Part shown: in pieces, positions 1 through 12,441 of the stretch
How positions within the stretch are numbered: the stretch's first letter is position 1
Layout: every line of letters starts with the position of its first letter
DNA from: Diplolepis rosae
Taxonomy: Eukaryota; Arthropoda; Insecta; Hymenoptera; Diplolepididae
Length of the DNA stretch: 64,000 nucleotides
Assembly (NCBI GenBank): GCA_030998225.1
Contig: JAPYXD010000677.1
Span: 12,151,501-12,215,500, forward strand
Direction: 5' to 3'
The notes under the pieces: generated by a model
What the model was told of the DNA's origin: nothing
Database searches by the model: none
The model's input: the letters and a program-made list of their open reading frames with translations, nothing else
Translations under genes and position numbers: made by a program

Positions 1-698
1 AGTGTCTAGTCCAAGTCCTTCTCTTGCTGACATTTAGAAAAAAGAAGAGGAAGTTGCCTTTACCTGAACCCTGTGGAGAGTGAAAGAAGGATTCCTCTCA
101 GAGTCTGCTGTTTGATGATGAAAATTCCTCTTTCAGTCTGATCCTTTTGACTGAACCGTAGACAAAATTTATGTTTCACTGGAATCCTTATGAATGAGAT
201 AGGGATCGTCGAAACAGGAAATTGCGAAAGATGCCTCGTCACGAAGAAATACTATTTTCAAAAATTTAATAGGAACTTGAGTCAAGGCATAGCACTCATA
301 ATTTTTGTAGAATTATTCGTTTTTATTTTTCTTATCAGTGTTAAAGAGTTTCTCAATGACACGTCAGAAATTAGAGTTGTCGCTGTTGGTTTAGAAATAG
401 CCTACTTATGCTTGTAGTTGGTACCAATTAAAATGGGGAACATCATAGTACATCATTTTGGTGCGTAGAGCCGGGCTAATACGTATTAATTTGATTTCTT
501 CAACAATTACTATAATTACATGTAGTATGATCTAATACTTTCAAATGAATCTTCCCTTGGCAATAAAACAAATTAAGAAATAGCGAGAACGCCTAATTAA
601 AATTCCAAAGTAGTTCAAAATTAAAAGTCATACATTTATTGATCTACTTTTCCTCATGTCGACAAAACAGAACAATTGTTCATGTGAACTTGTTACTC
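1..698. other. AT-rich sequence, no gene recognised
   Basis: Low-complexity AT-rich DNA. The short open frames here lack splice context and recognisable protein motifs. Nothing supportable is seen. Confidence 0.5.
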
Positions 699-1041
699 GA
701 GCTTGTTTTTAAGAAATTATTAGCTTTATTGATTCCAGGTTTTTACAAGTTTGATTAATAAGTGATAGATTTTTTTTACTGATACTTTGGCAAATTGTAA
801 AGAGCACAAAAACGGAAGTAAATTGACTATTTTTGACTTTCATAATTTAAAAAAATTATTAAGTTGGTAAAACAGGAATTAACTTTTTTTAATTGCCCAA
901 ACAAATAATAAGCGATCTACCTCCGCTTTTATGCTCTTTACCATTTTCCAAAATTTGAGCAAAAAATATTTACTGCTTTTTTATTCAAACTTGTAGAAAC
1001 CTGAAATTAATAAAGCCAATAATTTTTCAAAAGCGAGCTCA
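699..1041. repeat. Imperfect fold-back repeat
   Basis: The arm from about 699 (gagcttgtttttaag...) is the imperfect reverse complement of the arm ending near 1041. Both arms share the segments gctttattgattccaggttt and tacaagtttgat with a few substitutions. The centre is AT-rich and non-coding. It looks like an old MITE. No clear target duplication is visible. Confidence 0.6.
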
Positions 1042-1080
1042 AGCAGGGCCGTCGGGAGAAAATTCGGGCCTGGGAATTAT

Positions 1081-1355
1081 ATCCATGTAAGATAAAATTT
1101 TTTGTACACAAAATATCTTTCTGAAAATTTAAAAGATATTACAGAATAATTAAAAGTTTCAGTTGAATTGAACTTTTTTTTAATAAACAGTAACAAACTT
1201 CTCTGTGGTATGTTTGAACAAAACTTGGGAAAAAATTATTTGCAAAGTTTTTACAAAAACGAACCAGGCATACGTTTTTTATTATACTTTATCAGATATT
1301 CCAAATTTTCAGAAAGATATTTTGTTCGCAAAAATTTATCTTAGAGGAATATATC
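1081..1355. repeat. Degenerate fold-back related to the TTAA element at 61259
   Basis: The left arm (atgtaagataaaatt, then aaatatctttctgaaaattt) is repeated inverted at about 1303-1352. The same segments in the same order occur in the cleaner copy at 61259-61618, so this is a decayed relative. The ORF across it is not protein-like. Confidence 0.5.
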
Positions 1356-1410
1356 CTGCTATATCACTTGTTCAGTTTGGTCTATGATCTTGTAAAAGAA
1401 ATACTAATAG

Positions 1411-1775
1411 TGATTGGGCTGAAGTTTGTGAAGTCTCACGTGACGAATTCTTTTTTTTGTCGTATGATCTCCAAAACAAAATATGGACTTTGCTTTTTGA
1501 TTGCAGTCACATAGTGCTACAATAAAAAAATATAAATTAAAAACTAAGATTGCGGAGCGAAACCAAAATTAGCAAAGTTTGATCAAAGCAGGCCATTTGC
1601 AGACAAACTCGTTAAATTATCTCGCAAACTTAAATAAAACAAAATTTTTTTTTGCTATTAAAAAAATGTTGTTTTCGTCAAATTCACTATTCTGCATATT
1701 TTTTATCGTTTTGGAGATCATACGACGAAAAAAAAGAATTCGTCACATGAGACGTCACAAACTTCAGCTCGATCT
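1411..1775. repeat. MITE-like element with ~65-bp inverted ends
   Basis: Positions about 1411-1479 and 1708-1775 are near-perfect reverse complements, covering gaagtttgtgaagtctcacg, the gacgaattc block and cgtatgatctccaaaa. The interior is non-coding. Target duplication is unclear. Confidence 0.7.
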
Positions 1776-1779
1776 AATA

Positions 1780-2324
1780 GTGGGTCAATTTTTCTCGATT
1801 TTTAATTATTGTCCATCCTTAATTTTACTGTAAAGGAGTTCAGGAGGTGGATTTGAAATGTGGAAAGAAAAGGGAGTACTTTTGGATCGTTAAGAGGTTT
1901 ACGGTGATGTGTAGAGAAAGAACGCAGAAACTACAGGTCAGACGGTAGTTCAATGACCAAAATGAGACTATGGTGTGTTATCGATTTCCAAGAGCACCTA
2001 AGAGTGAACAGAAGGAGCCAATGCTATATTATAATATACCTATAATGTACGTCTGCTCTGCCCTAACCGACAGATATACCTTCATATGCACTCACATATA
2101 CTTGCTATCTCTTGAAGCTACCCTAAACCGAATCGCTCCCTCGGCAGGGTTCAAAGACCTGAAAGAATACAGCTGGGAATTCTCCCAATATAGACGGAAA
2201 AATATTTTTATTCCTCCAAATATTTATACAACTGCTCACAATTCCACATTTCTTATATTTCATAGTTCAGTATTTGCTTGTTTCTATCATGAACAGAAAT
2301 TTAAAATGTATTTTTGATTTTCAG
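1780..2324. other. Non-coding or intronic stretch upstream of an orphan exon
   Basis: There is an open frame at 1970-2317 but no recognisable protein. The segment ends in a pyrimidine-rich tract and an AG at 2323-2324, consistent with the 3' end of an intron. Confidence 0.35.
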
Positions 2325-2492
2325 GATACTCTTGTACACGGACTATCATCAGACAGGCAAGGGTTTGCAAAGGGCTTCCGAAAAAATCTTGGGGGACGCT
2401 GGCGTCGCCTGGTGAAGAGAAAACCGGAATCGGAAACATGTGCTTTTCCACCGGAACTCAAGGATCAGTTGAAGACCATCTATGTCTATTGA
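2325..2492 (+). CDS. Probable terminal coding exon of an unidentified gene
   Basis: After a good splice acceptor (tttttgattttcag, AG at 2323-2324) a phase-0 frame of 55 codons runs to TGA at 2490-2492. It is richer in G+C than its surroundings. The peptide is basic in the middle (segments GFAKGFRKNLGGRWRRLVKRK, split here as GFAKGFRKN then GGRWRRLVKRK) and ends in ...LKDQLKTIYVY. A hydrophilic tail ending in aromatic residues could be the cytoplasmic C-terminus of a receptor or a scaffold protein, but I do not recognise the family. No upstream exon is in the window. Coding status rests on composition plus the acceptor, so it remains tentative. Confidence 0.45.
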   Translation, partial: DTLVHGLSSDRQGFAKGFRKNLGGRWRRLVKRKPESETCAFPPELKDQLKTIYVY

Positions 2493-4520
2493 GAGCCTCA
2501 AATGGGTTATCGCCTGTTTATCTGTGAACCTTCCACTCGATAATATATGCTTTCCTGTATTATAAGATAATTAATGACGAGAGATTTTGTGCGTGAACTG
2601 AAAGTATGACTAGCGTGCATGGGTGCCTATTTTGTGCGTGATTGTTACTAGTAAAGAGCGACCATTGTCGGCGAGGATCTGCAGCCAGAAAGAGATGTAT
2701 TTGCAATTACTCAATCTATGTTCTACGCTCTGGTCAGAAGTTTGGAAAGACGGCGCTTGGTCGATAAACCGCGCCCCACAATTTTATTTTTCGTACTCTT
2801 ACAATTTCGACATTTTACACATTCGTTGATTTTTTAATTAACAATGTTTAAAATTCAGGTAAAATAAATTTTAAATTATATATATAGATATGGAAACTAT
2901 AAATTGTGGGGCGCAGTTATTAAAAATGCGAGCCGAGTGGGCTTTGAATTAGCAAAAAGTACATATCACATATCTACAGAGTGCCTCGCTTCGAAAGCAA
3001 GTAGACTGGAGAAATAAACAATGTGTAGATTATAGACTCATATTCGATCAGCCTTTAAGAGCTAATTTTGAGAATTCGACCACTATCGATTATGTGATTT
3101 AGGAAGCTTTTATACTAATAACTTGCCTAAAGGAATTGTACATATATTTGAAAATTTAAAAAATGCCTATTTTTGAGGTCTCTTTCGCAACAAAGGACTC
3201 CCTGAAAAAAATTTTTTAAAAAGTATTTAAGAATCAACATTCTAAAATTTCTCCAGTCGCTTTCGGTTTAACGTAAATGCACGCTGTAATGCCGACCAAG
3301 AAAGTGCCTTTTCCATATACTATCTACGCAAGAAAGTGTACGCGTCAGTTGACGTGAGAAGGTGCATTAGTTTTGCTGAGCGTTGCTATCGGTGTTTGGA
3401 GAAAAAGTCCCATCTTGATAAGGTTGTGGTTCTTACGTAAAGGATATAAAAGGTGATTGAAAAGCCAAGTGCCTGATCAAGTTTAGAAGACCGTACAACG
3501 GTGAATTTAGCAACGAGTGGTAAATCTAATGTGCTTTAGTTCGTCAACGGTATGCGAATAGAAGATACGAATAACTGGAGTCGTTGAACTTCGTTCTGCT
3601 GAACGACGTGGCGCAGGAAGAAGAAGAACTTGATGAGACTGAAAACGTAAAGAGTACGACAAAACGAGTTACCTCGTAGCTTTTGTGTACGTTTTTACAC
3701 TCGATTAGTAGTGACTAACTTCGAGAAACACTAGTATTATGTACACCCGGAAAACACAAACCTCGGTGCTGCCTTTCCACAGGCTTCTTACTCTTCTTCT
3801 TCGTCATATGCATCTCTTGGCAGCCCCGTGGTCAGTGATTAGGTGTATAGCAATAAAAGCGTTCGCCTTATATCTTATGTGTCGCCGAGTCCTCACCGAG
3901 ATAGCAGATTATCGCGCTCATTGTGCCTTCGAGAACAATGAAGGGGAAAAGAGCACAAGCTCGTAATCCTTCTGGTTTCCGAAGCGAAGAAAGCGGAGAA
4001 GCATTTCTTAGTAATCTTGGACAAGGCCGATTTAAGACTATTAACGGTATGACGACTCATATTGAGTCCTTATTATACGCTAACATGGTATTTTAGTTGA
4101 ATTGTTGTATTAAATGGCGCCTTTCAAGAAAATGGTACTCAGCGCTTTTAGCGTCGAGCTTCAATTCTTTGTCGTCCAATTCTAAGTTTTATGTTGACCT
4201 TATAAAATGTTATTTTTTTTGCACATGCGTGCTCATGCAGTTAGATAATTTAAGCGGTCTCAGGCAGAACGGCAAGTTTGTCAAAAAATTTTAAAGGCAT
4301 GATCGATATGGACATTGCGGTGGTCATATGGACATTGAATTTTTTTCTTTGTTTCTTTTTAGCCCGATCTACAGTGATTTTTAGCTGTAAGAAAACATGG
4401 CCGATTAATTTGTAAATAGATTATGTACTATGTATGTTTATTTAAATCTGCGGTTAGGCATAATGTTCCACACGACACGACAGGAATACTGTAATAAACA
4501 ACGATGTGTTTACATATCCC
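2493..4520 (+). other. Possible long 3' UTR of the orphan gene
   Basis: About 2 kb without convincing ORFs. Parts (about 3250-4330) are less AT-rich than true intergenic DNA here. An AATAAA is at 4493-4498, followed by a GT-rich stretch, which would make a plausible polyadenylation site. Assignment to the exon at 2325-2492 is inference only. Confidence 0.3.
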
Positions 4521-5232
4521 CATTGTATAACATTGTGTATCTATTTTGTTTTTTAACGAATACAATAGGATGAGGCTGCGTTCTCACTACCTAGTCACTT
4601 GTTGATAATGCGAAAAGTTGTTACACTAGAACATTTCTGTGCAGCTTTTTCTTTTCCAATGTCTGAATACAACAATATCAAATAAAGTATTAGAAAAAAT
4701 ATCAGATTTACTTTAATCACCCACCTTTTTGAATTTTTTTAAATTAACACGATTATTCGACTAATTAAATTAATAGCATAGTATCTCAATCCAATAGTAA
4801 GGTAATGAATAATGAAGGCAAGACAAATATTAGAACTCTTTTATTTCAATTATTTTGTGCCTACGCGCAAATAAGAATTCAATAATCTTTTATGATTTTC
4901 GTTATAATTTCATTGAATATACTTGTTTTTCTTATAAACCATTCATTTCGTGAATTTTTTGATAAATTTAGCTTCGTTAAAGTAATTAGTTGACAAGAGA
5001 AAATAAATATTGAATTAAAACGTAACCTTACCTTGCAATCTCTTTGCAACTAAATTGTTTTTTTTATACGCCTATTTCCAACACTGTAAATATCTTTTTA
5101 ACACTACATTTCTGTGCTATTCTATATTTCAAATCAGTAGTAGTTCTGCAATCTAAAACTTATTTAAAACAACTTTTGAAAATGATAAATTACCCATTCA
5201 AATAAGTCAACGTTGTTGAACTTGCATCAGAA
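4521..5232. other. AT-rich intergenic DNA
   Basis: No ORF, repeat arm or motif that I can support. Confidence 0.5.
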
Positions 5233-5258
5233 CGCGCCTGCGCATCTGCGCATCATGT
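5233..5258. promoter_or_regulatory. Candidate NRF-1/Ewg-type site upstream of BOLA1
   Basis: The segment CGCCTGCGCATCTGCGCAT contains two TGCGCA half-sites about 120 bp upstream of the BOLA1 start. NRF-1 (Ewg in insects) binds TGCGCATGCGCA-like palindromes at promoters of nuclear genes for mitochondrial proteins. The spacing here is imperfect, so this is a candidate only. Confidence 0.35.
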
Positions 5259-5375
5259 GGCATCATGAAAATGAATATGGCGACTGATAGCGACGTGCAT
5301 CAACTGAAGTCTACATTATAAATAATTTTAGTCTTCGACTTCACTCTTCTGTAGAAGTTTAATGATTGAGAATTG

Positions 5376-6332
5376 ATGTCGATAATCTTAGGAAAATACA
5401 GTGAGTTTTTGATTATTATTTTCATAAAGTACCATTATTGATAGGTTGGCAGCGTATTTAGTACACGGTTATGTTTACGTATTACCAAAAATAATACAAA
5501 TGACCTCTTTATTAACAATTGAAAATTACTATTATGTCTAACATTTTTAATTAGTTTTTGATGCTATTTTGTTTTTGAAATGTTTCCTATTTCCTATATA
5601 ACAGGGTTTAGCTTTATCAAAGCTTTTGTTCGGACAATGGTTAATTCAGTAGAAGATAAACCCATAGAAACATCAATTAGACGGAAATTAGAAGATGCCT
5701 TGAAACCTCTGCACATGGAAGTTTTCAATGAATCTTATATGCATAATGTGCCAAAAGGATCAGAAACGCATTTTAAAGTATTGGTAGTGTCCGATAAATT
5801 CAATGATCAGTCTCTTATTAAGGTAATTATTTGGCAACTATTACATTTGGATTTTCATCTTTATTTTTGAGCATTTGAATTATAAGTTGTACTTAACTCT
5901 TAATTTTAAACCTACTATTATTATTTTAATGTATAAAAGAAAAATAATGACGTACAATGATTTCTGGTATCAATTATTTTTATAATACTTTACTTTGCAT
6001 AATTTAATTAATTACCATATGTCATAAAAATATTTAAATTCTTTAAAGGATTTTGTACATTGATAATTTAAATGTAATTCTTTTGATGTAGTGTCACCGG
6101 ACGGTAAATGATATCTTGAAAGCAGAGCTCGCAAGTGGAGTTCATGCGTTATCAATTGTGGTGAGTAAGAATAATGAGAACATAACGCAAAGTAAATTCT
6201 TTTTACACAAAATCAATACTTTAATTTTTAATTGACTTTCAATCTTTCAAGACCAAGACACCCGAACAATGGAAAGAAAGCGACAAGATGGTTTCCCCTA
6301 GTCCAAAATGCAGAGGTGGGTTTGGGAAGTAA
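5376..6332 (+). CDS. BOLA1: BolA-like protein 1, four exons, 130 aa
   Basis: Exons 5376-5400, 5605-5822, 6092-6160 and 6252-6332 join in frame with GT-AG introns and a TAA stop. The protein has the BolA fold signature: ...SYMHNVPKGSETHFKVLVVS, then HRTVNDILKAEL and HALSIVTKTPEQW, and it ends GGFGK. Family members act with monothiol glutaredoxin in mitochondrial Fe-S cluster maintenance; the His in the HNVPKG region and the later HAL His are the usual cluster-binding candidates. The first exon is a 25-nt micro-exon (MSIILGKY+1 nt). Splicing it in gives a basic, hydrophobic leader without early acids, fitting a mitochondrial presequence. An alternative ATG at 5580 would read through the intron end, and an internal Met follows FVRT. 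The micro-exon is inferred from frame and splice consensus; BOLA1 rather than BOLA3 is assigned from the GSETHFKV block. Confidence 0.9.
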
Positions 6333-6753
6333 ACCTGATATAGAATGAAGTGTAAAATTACCAAAATGTAAATATAATGAAATTTTAAGTTTAGAATTTA
6401 AAATTTTGATGTATGTATTCTAACTTTGACTATTCATATACTTCAAAATTTTTCTCATTTTTTGATGTATAAAAGCAAGTAAGAGGAGAATGAATCTTGA
6501 GTAAATTTACTACTACTAACTATAAAGTCATATTTTAAATATGAGCAATCATTTTTCTCTTTACTCCGATCATATATTCTAAAAGAATTAAGCATCATCT
6601 GAACTCAACTCAAAATAATATGTTAAGAAATAAAAAGGTCTTTAATTTGTTCCTAGTGATAAATTAGGTCGCATGTCAATTAAAAGAATGATTAAATAAT
6701 AAAATTTATGAAATAATATCGACAAAAATACAAACAAAGAAGGTACACTAATG
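6333..6753. other. Convergent 3' UTR region between BOLA1 and ash2
   Basis: Only 421 bp separate the two stop codons, so the 3' UTRs probably abut or overlap. AT-rich; an ATTAAA read on the minus strand at 6641-6646 could serve ash2. No other feature. Confidence 0.5.
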
Positions 6754-9700
6754 TCATGACGTATATGTGTCTAGCCTTAGTCTGCCTTCGTTTTCAGTGA
6801 GATAAAGAAGATCTGCCAATGATTGTTCGGCAATAGCTTCTTCTGCTTTTTCACACATCTGCAAAAATTGGTCAAATTAAATAAATCATGCAATATCTCT
6901 TTAGCATAACTTAATCCTTATAACGATAAAACCTACCCCTCTGTAAAATTGATCAGAGGGTGGATTTTTGAAATTTGGTCCAAAATTCACCGAAACAGTT
7001 GCACTTTTGTGAATTGAAATTGTTGGGAAATAAGCTCCTCTGTACATATCAACGAACGCTTCTCCTTGAGAAACTCCATTCTTGTAGAATATGACCTTGC
7101 TACCAGACAAAGGTTTCAGAGCTTTTAGAGCTTCAGGTACTTGATCTTTTTCCTCGTAGTAGAGGTGACTTTTAAATTTCACTAAAGGCTAAAGAAACAA
7201 GGAGATTAGGCATTAGAGAAGTTCTTACTGTTTATAAATTACAGTTTATTATGAATTATGTCAACGAAACTTTCACTTACTCTGTCCTTATAAGTATTTG
7301 GAATATGTGACTTGTCATGAGCATCGGGTAAGATTATTAAAAAACCTAATGTATCTCCTTCTCCATATGCAGAACTATAATGTTTGCCTCTACTTTCGTG
7401 AAAACGCGTACCTTTTCTATAATAAAAATAAAATCAGAAGTATTTTCAAGTAAAAGTTTTAATTTTTTCATAATCTTATTGCTGTGATAAATTCCTCGTC
7501 AAAATTATGAAGACTTCTATATTGAAAATAAAAAAATGTCGAATTTCTTGGAAGACAAAATCTGCAAATTTTCATTAAAAATGCTAAATTTTACAAAAAA
7601 TTTGATCCTTTCTTGATTCAGAAATATTTTAACACAATTTAAAAGACTGTCACATTGAAATTGCATCGGATACAAATTTTACCAGTACCTTCTTTTTAGT
7701 AATTAATATAATCGTTTTCAACGACTTTACCGTACCTTGAACGCCAAGAGTATCCAAATTTATCGTAGCCAAGAGGTGCTTGTAAATTCGCATACTCCTG
7801 GCCCCATCCTAACCTTGTTGCTGATCCTTCTGGCATTTCTTCAATAGTTGCCTCCCAATACCATTTTCCTCTGCTAACGCCTACGTGTACAAGTAATAAA
7901 GAATAAATGAGAACGATTTTTGCCGCATGAAAATTCTAATAAGTAATATTTTAAGATTGGTATTGAAAAAGCGGAACATACAGTGCGTAGCTCTAATCAT
8001 ACAATATCCTTTTTCTCCGGTAACGGCCAATCTATCTTCAGAGACTCTTAGTTGAGGCGCTCTATCATGCAAAGCAAGTAACACTGCACTTGGACTTAGG
8101 GATCTGTACAGCCATCCTGGAATCGGTTTTCCCGCCCAGTCAGCACTTTCGTCAAATTCCTGTGTTGGAAATTTAGCTTGTTATTTTTTATTATTTACAA
8201 AATCTCAAAACTTCATCATTTTTGTCCCGAAACTCAAGCCAACTTTGAACAAATAATTATATACTTGTCTAAATGGTGCATGAGGATCAGGTTCAGCTAA
8301 AATGTATCTATATCCATCTTTGTTAAAAGGATGCTCTAGAGGGTATCCGTGTGCTGGGAGTTTTGGAGCTGCCAAGTCAGATCCTCTGCCTTTTTTTCCT
8401 GGTCCTGTTCCAGTTCCTTCTCCAGGAAACTTGCGTTTCGCATTGCGGCCACGAAGACTTCCAGTGAGCGGGACTAAGAAAGCCACAAAATTTGAGGTGT
8501 TAGCAGATTAAAATAATTTTTAGTTATAATACCAGTTTTGTGCAATAAATTCTATTTTGATAACATATTTAAACAGCCACTAATTATAAGAACGTTACGA
8601 ACCTGGATCAAACACCATATTAAAGACTAAAAATGTTAGCGATAACTAAGAGATAATTATTTTGATAAGATAAGACAATTTCTGATACTAGTAATGCATG
8701 CATAATGCTGCAGTACTTATATCTGTCGTTTATAGTAATTCTTTTGGATTTATACTGAATAGTGGCCAAACCAACTTTCCTTCATCCTTCATTTGATTTG
8801 GTTTGGTTTGTTTTATAAAACTGGTAAGACTTTTGATTCACCTACTTGTTGGAACACCCATTTCAGTAACTTTGAGATACCTACCTTTTATCATAATTTC
8901 GTAATTTGGTTTTATCAGCACAAGGTCTGGAGTTGCGAGGCCAAACAATTGACCATCAGTGTTATTCTCATCCATGGTAAAAAGGGTTCCTACGTCTTTC
9001 AATAGAGCTTTGTGAATCTGAAATGTAAATCGTAATCTAATATATACGAAATCTTAGTATATCCTAATGTTAATTCGAAATTCAACATACTGTTGCATGC
9101 CAAGACTGCGTAACTCTGCGAGGCATAGTTGTCATACTTTCCCAATGACACTCTATAAAAGGAATAATATCTTTGTCCTTGTGAAAGAAAGTCCTATGGT
9201 CGTTATCTTTTTGACAAAGTTGGAGCAAATTTGCAATGGCAGTTACACACATTTGTGGAAAAGCTAAAAGAATAGTCAAATTTCTGTATTAGAGCCGGTG
9301 TTTAGTTTAAAAAGCAAAACAAGTTGCAACAAGTGAAGTTTATTTCCTTTTAAATTCATTAAATTAGTTAATTACAGTAGCAATTTGATTAATTTGAAAC
9401 TTACGTGCTTGATTTTTCTTGAAACTTTCAAGACCAGTTGGTGAACAATTTTTACACATGAAAACATAATTCATCATGAAAGGTACTAGTTTCCCTAACT
9501 GATAACCGATACAAGATTCATGAAACCATCTCGAACAATTCGCACAAAGCAATTCGGCGATATTCAAATTTCGATCCTTGCCACTATAAAATAATTTAAA
9601 TATTTAGTTTCTTCATTTTGATCATTGCTTCATCAAGATTTTATGTCAAGAATTTGAATATGAATACTGAACTTATACTCGTAACATTCTTGCTCAGTAA

Positions 9701-10156
9701 AATTAAATAATAGAACTACAAGTTAAATATGAATATTTGAATAAAAACAAGCTATCACAAAACATAAATATAAGATTACAATATTAAATTAGAGTCAAGA
9801 AATTAAACAATATTAAAAACATTACCAATAACAGTTCCCTGTATCGGTGATGGCACGACCATTTGCTTTTTCATTGCTATCTTCTGCAGACAATTTTGTT
9901 TTGATTTTTTCTTCAGATTCAGGCTTCTTCACATCATTACATATTTCTGTTGATCCATTATTCACAATTTCTGGCACACTGTAATACATTTAAAACTATA
10001 ATTGAAATTCTCATGAAAACATAACCTAAAAAATTTGTTTAGCTATTTAGGAATTTAGAATATGAAGTTAAAACACTTGAGACAAAAAGACACAGTTAAT
10101 CCTAAAATTTCTAAACAATAACAAAATTAATACCTCTCAACTTTTTCTTCAGACAT
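6754..10156 (-). CDS. ash2: Ash2, core subunit of MLL/COMPASS H3K4 methyltransferases, 561 aa
   Basis: Eleven exons join in frame with GT-AG introns (minus strand): 10134-10156, 9826-9978, 9405-9583, 9091-9263, 8885-9017, 8265-8473, 7982-8159, 7736-7880, 7281-7416, 6937-7188, 6754-6858. Ash2 stimulates the SET1/MLL/Trx enzymes in the nucleus together with RbBP5 and WDR5. Seen: the Cys/His finger from residue ~57 (CYCGKDRNLN ... [12 protein letters not shown] ... CKNC), a winged-helix region (~120-220), a basic Gly-rich linker (~220-255), the conserved [20 protein letters not shown] block, a SPRY domain spread over four exons ([59 protein letters not shown]), and the C-terminal DPY-30-binding helix ([15 protein letters not shown]). 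Length is close to the fly protein and shorter than the human one at the N-terminus. The 23-nt first exon supplies the only upstream Met. Confidence 0.95.
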
Positions 10157-11639
10157 TGTTGATTTGATTGACTTTAAACTAGAACCCTAAAACATTGCTG
10201 TTGATTGCTGTTGAAACTGTCGGCCACTATCGGCTGCTGTCGGACTTGCATCCTCGCATGCCGCATGAACATTGAACAGCACCAGCACTAGATGTTAGTG
10301 AGTTAGTGATGCCATCTTAAAATAGATGCTACAGCTCTAATAATGTCTGCTAATTACGTTATACGAAAATAACTACAGAATTAAGAATATTATCACTCAT
10401 TAAATATCATAAAGGAAAATTTTTTCAATTGAATGATACTGATATTTTGTAAAAAGGAATTAGAAAATGATTCTAGTGAATAAAATATCAAATGCGTAAA
10501 TATTAAGCAGTTGGCTAACCTAGCGGCACTTGAACAGGCTGAAATTTAAAACATGATATTTCTAAACAGAAGTGAATAAATAAAAATACATTTGTATATT
10601 TAAATTAAGAGGCGAGTAAAATAATACCATACTGTCTGCAAAGTTTTTTTCTGGCTTTACTTGTAATTAAATCTAAAAACTGATATTTTAATAATAAATT
10701 TAATAATAAATTTTAGTGACCATAAATAAAAAAGAATTCCTTATTTAAAGTAATAAAAAATTAATGAATACAAAAATATAGGTTTAAAGCAAAGATCATA
10801 ATTATTTGACAATTTTTAAATAATAAATGAATAAATTGAAAATTTAACAAACTTCAATAGGAACTATAAAGAGTATTTTATAATATTATTATAAATAAAC
10901 AAAAAATTATTTAACCGGCTAAAAACTATTATTAATTCGATCATAGAAGTATGTAGTTTGAACATATTTATAAATAATATGACTTATTCTGAATAAAATT
11001 TTATTTTCCTGAACATTCAAATAAATTCTAATAAATAAATTCTCTGTAGAACCTTATAGGATAAGATTATATAAGGTTCTGTAGGGTTCTATGCGGTTTT
11101 TGTCATTTCTATCGGGATCAATGAGGTTTCGTATTGGGTTTTCACGCGTAATAATTTTTCCTTTGTATTTTTTGTTAAAGAAAAAAAAGAACTTTTGGCT
11201 TAGACTCATCTCACGTAATACACATTTTAAATAAATGATTTTCTAAATGTATCGCAAATAATTACTTTTGTCAAATAAAACTCACGTTTCTCGATTGGAT
11301 AGTTTGGAAAGTATAATAGAATTATATCAATGCACCTTCACTGTTTGTCGACTGGCTGACTAAAATCGTATATAACTACTGTATAATGTACAAGTATCTG
11401 TGCATAAAGTTGCAGCCTCCAATGGTACACCAGAAATACTTAATAGCAGAAAAAAAGTCAAAATTGTGTTAGTCATTTTTTCGTTTTGAAAACAATTATA
11501 ATTTATCAAGAGTTAAAAATTCAGAATCTCCAGCTCTTGGAAACTTCAAATTTGAAAACGGTATTAATTACATATTTTACATATTTGACATAATTAAACT
11601 ATAAATATTCAGACAAAACTTGGATTCAAAATGTCTACC
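10157..11639. other. ash2 upstream region and AT-rich intergenic DNA
   Basis: The first 150 bp upstream of ash2 are less AT-rich and probably hold its 5' UTR and promoter. The rest is AT-rich. Around 11040-11110 there are several ggttct/agaacc pieces, possibly a decayed repeat. No gene is supported. Confidence 0.4.
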
Positions 11640-12228
11640 TTCTTTGAGGTGAATTGTTCTTCAACTAAAAGGTTACAATGTTTTAGAACACGTGTTATAT
11701 GCTTTACATGAAATTTTTCTATAACATAATGGTAACAACGTTCCAGAAGGCTGTTAAAAATGAGTTACATAATTAGATTCCGATTTGGTTCTGTAACTGC
11801 ACTCTAACAGTGTTACATATCTCTCACGCAATATAGTTATGTAACACATATAGAACTATGTTACTTTGCGTTCATTGCAGAATATTAGAACACTGTTCCG
11901 TAATTCTTACATTTTCTTATGGAGCTATAGCTATAATGTAACACTTATAGGCCTTTCACAAGCAGCTTTGTAACACAGTTACAGATTCGCTACATAATTA
12001 TTCTATCAGGTTGGGACGACATTTTGCGGAGCATGTGAATCACCTCTACAAGGAAAAAAATGTGTAGCTTTCACAAGGATTTTTTAGGTTATATCAGCCA
12101 TATTTATGGCAAGGATAGTTAACAATATAGCTGGAACAGCGATATGTTTTTTTGTACCAGCTACACAGTTTTTGAGTTTGAGAACATGCTAAAATATCTT
12201 TTGTAACAGTTACGTAAGTGTTCTATTT
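11640..12228. repeat. Repeat rich in GTAACA/TGTTAC and TTCTAGAAC-like words
   Basis: Many short words GTTAC, TGTTAC, GTAACA and ttctagaac-like pieces occur in both orientations from about 11660 to 12215. The pattern resembles the other motif-array elements in this window. I could not define ends or target duplication. Confidence 0.4.
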
Positions 12229-12441
12229 TTATTCTATTGCTACTGAAAAATCAGAGATGAAAATATTATTTATTTCAACATCCTCCACATTGATTCCACT
12301 ATTTACAACCCTATTCCACATCTGAGATATGTCTCGACCCATCAAGTTCATTGGAAAGCTTTCGTGCAAGCGCAGAACCTGTTTCCTCTTGACGTCGGCG
12401 TCGAGGACCACATCGTGCATCTTCGTACCATCATCTGACTC
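12229..12441 (-). CDS. Unidentified short ORF, possible terminal exon or gene fragment
   Basis: The minus-strand frame reads about seven codons upstream of Met (ESDDGTK) and then a 63-residue peptide (MHDVVLDADVKRKQ ... GRDISQMWNRVVNSG ... NNIFISDFSVAIE) to a TAA that overlaps an AATAAA. Composition is hydrophilic, protein-like and richer in G+C than the flanks. I do not recognise the family. A CAG lies just upstream, so it could be a last exon, or it may be a retrocopied gene fragment. It sits between the divergent ash2 and slo genes. Confidence 0.35.
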   Translation of the reverse strand, partial: ESDDGTKMHDVVLDADVKRKQVLRLHESFPMNLMGRDISQMWNRVVNSGINVEDVEINNIFISDFSVAIE

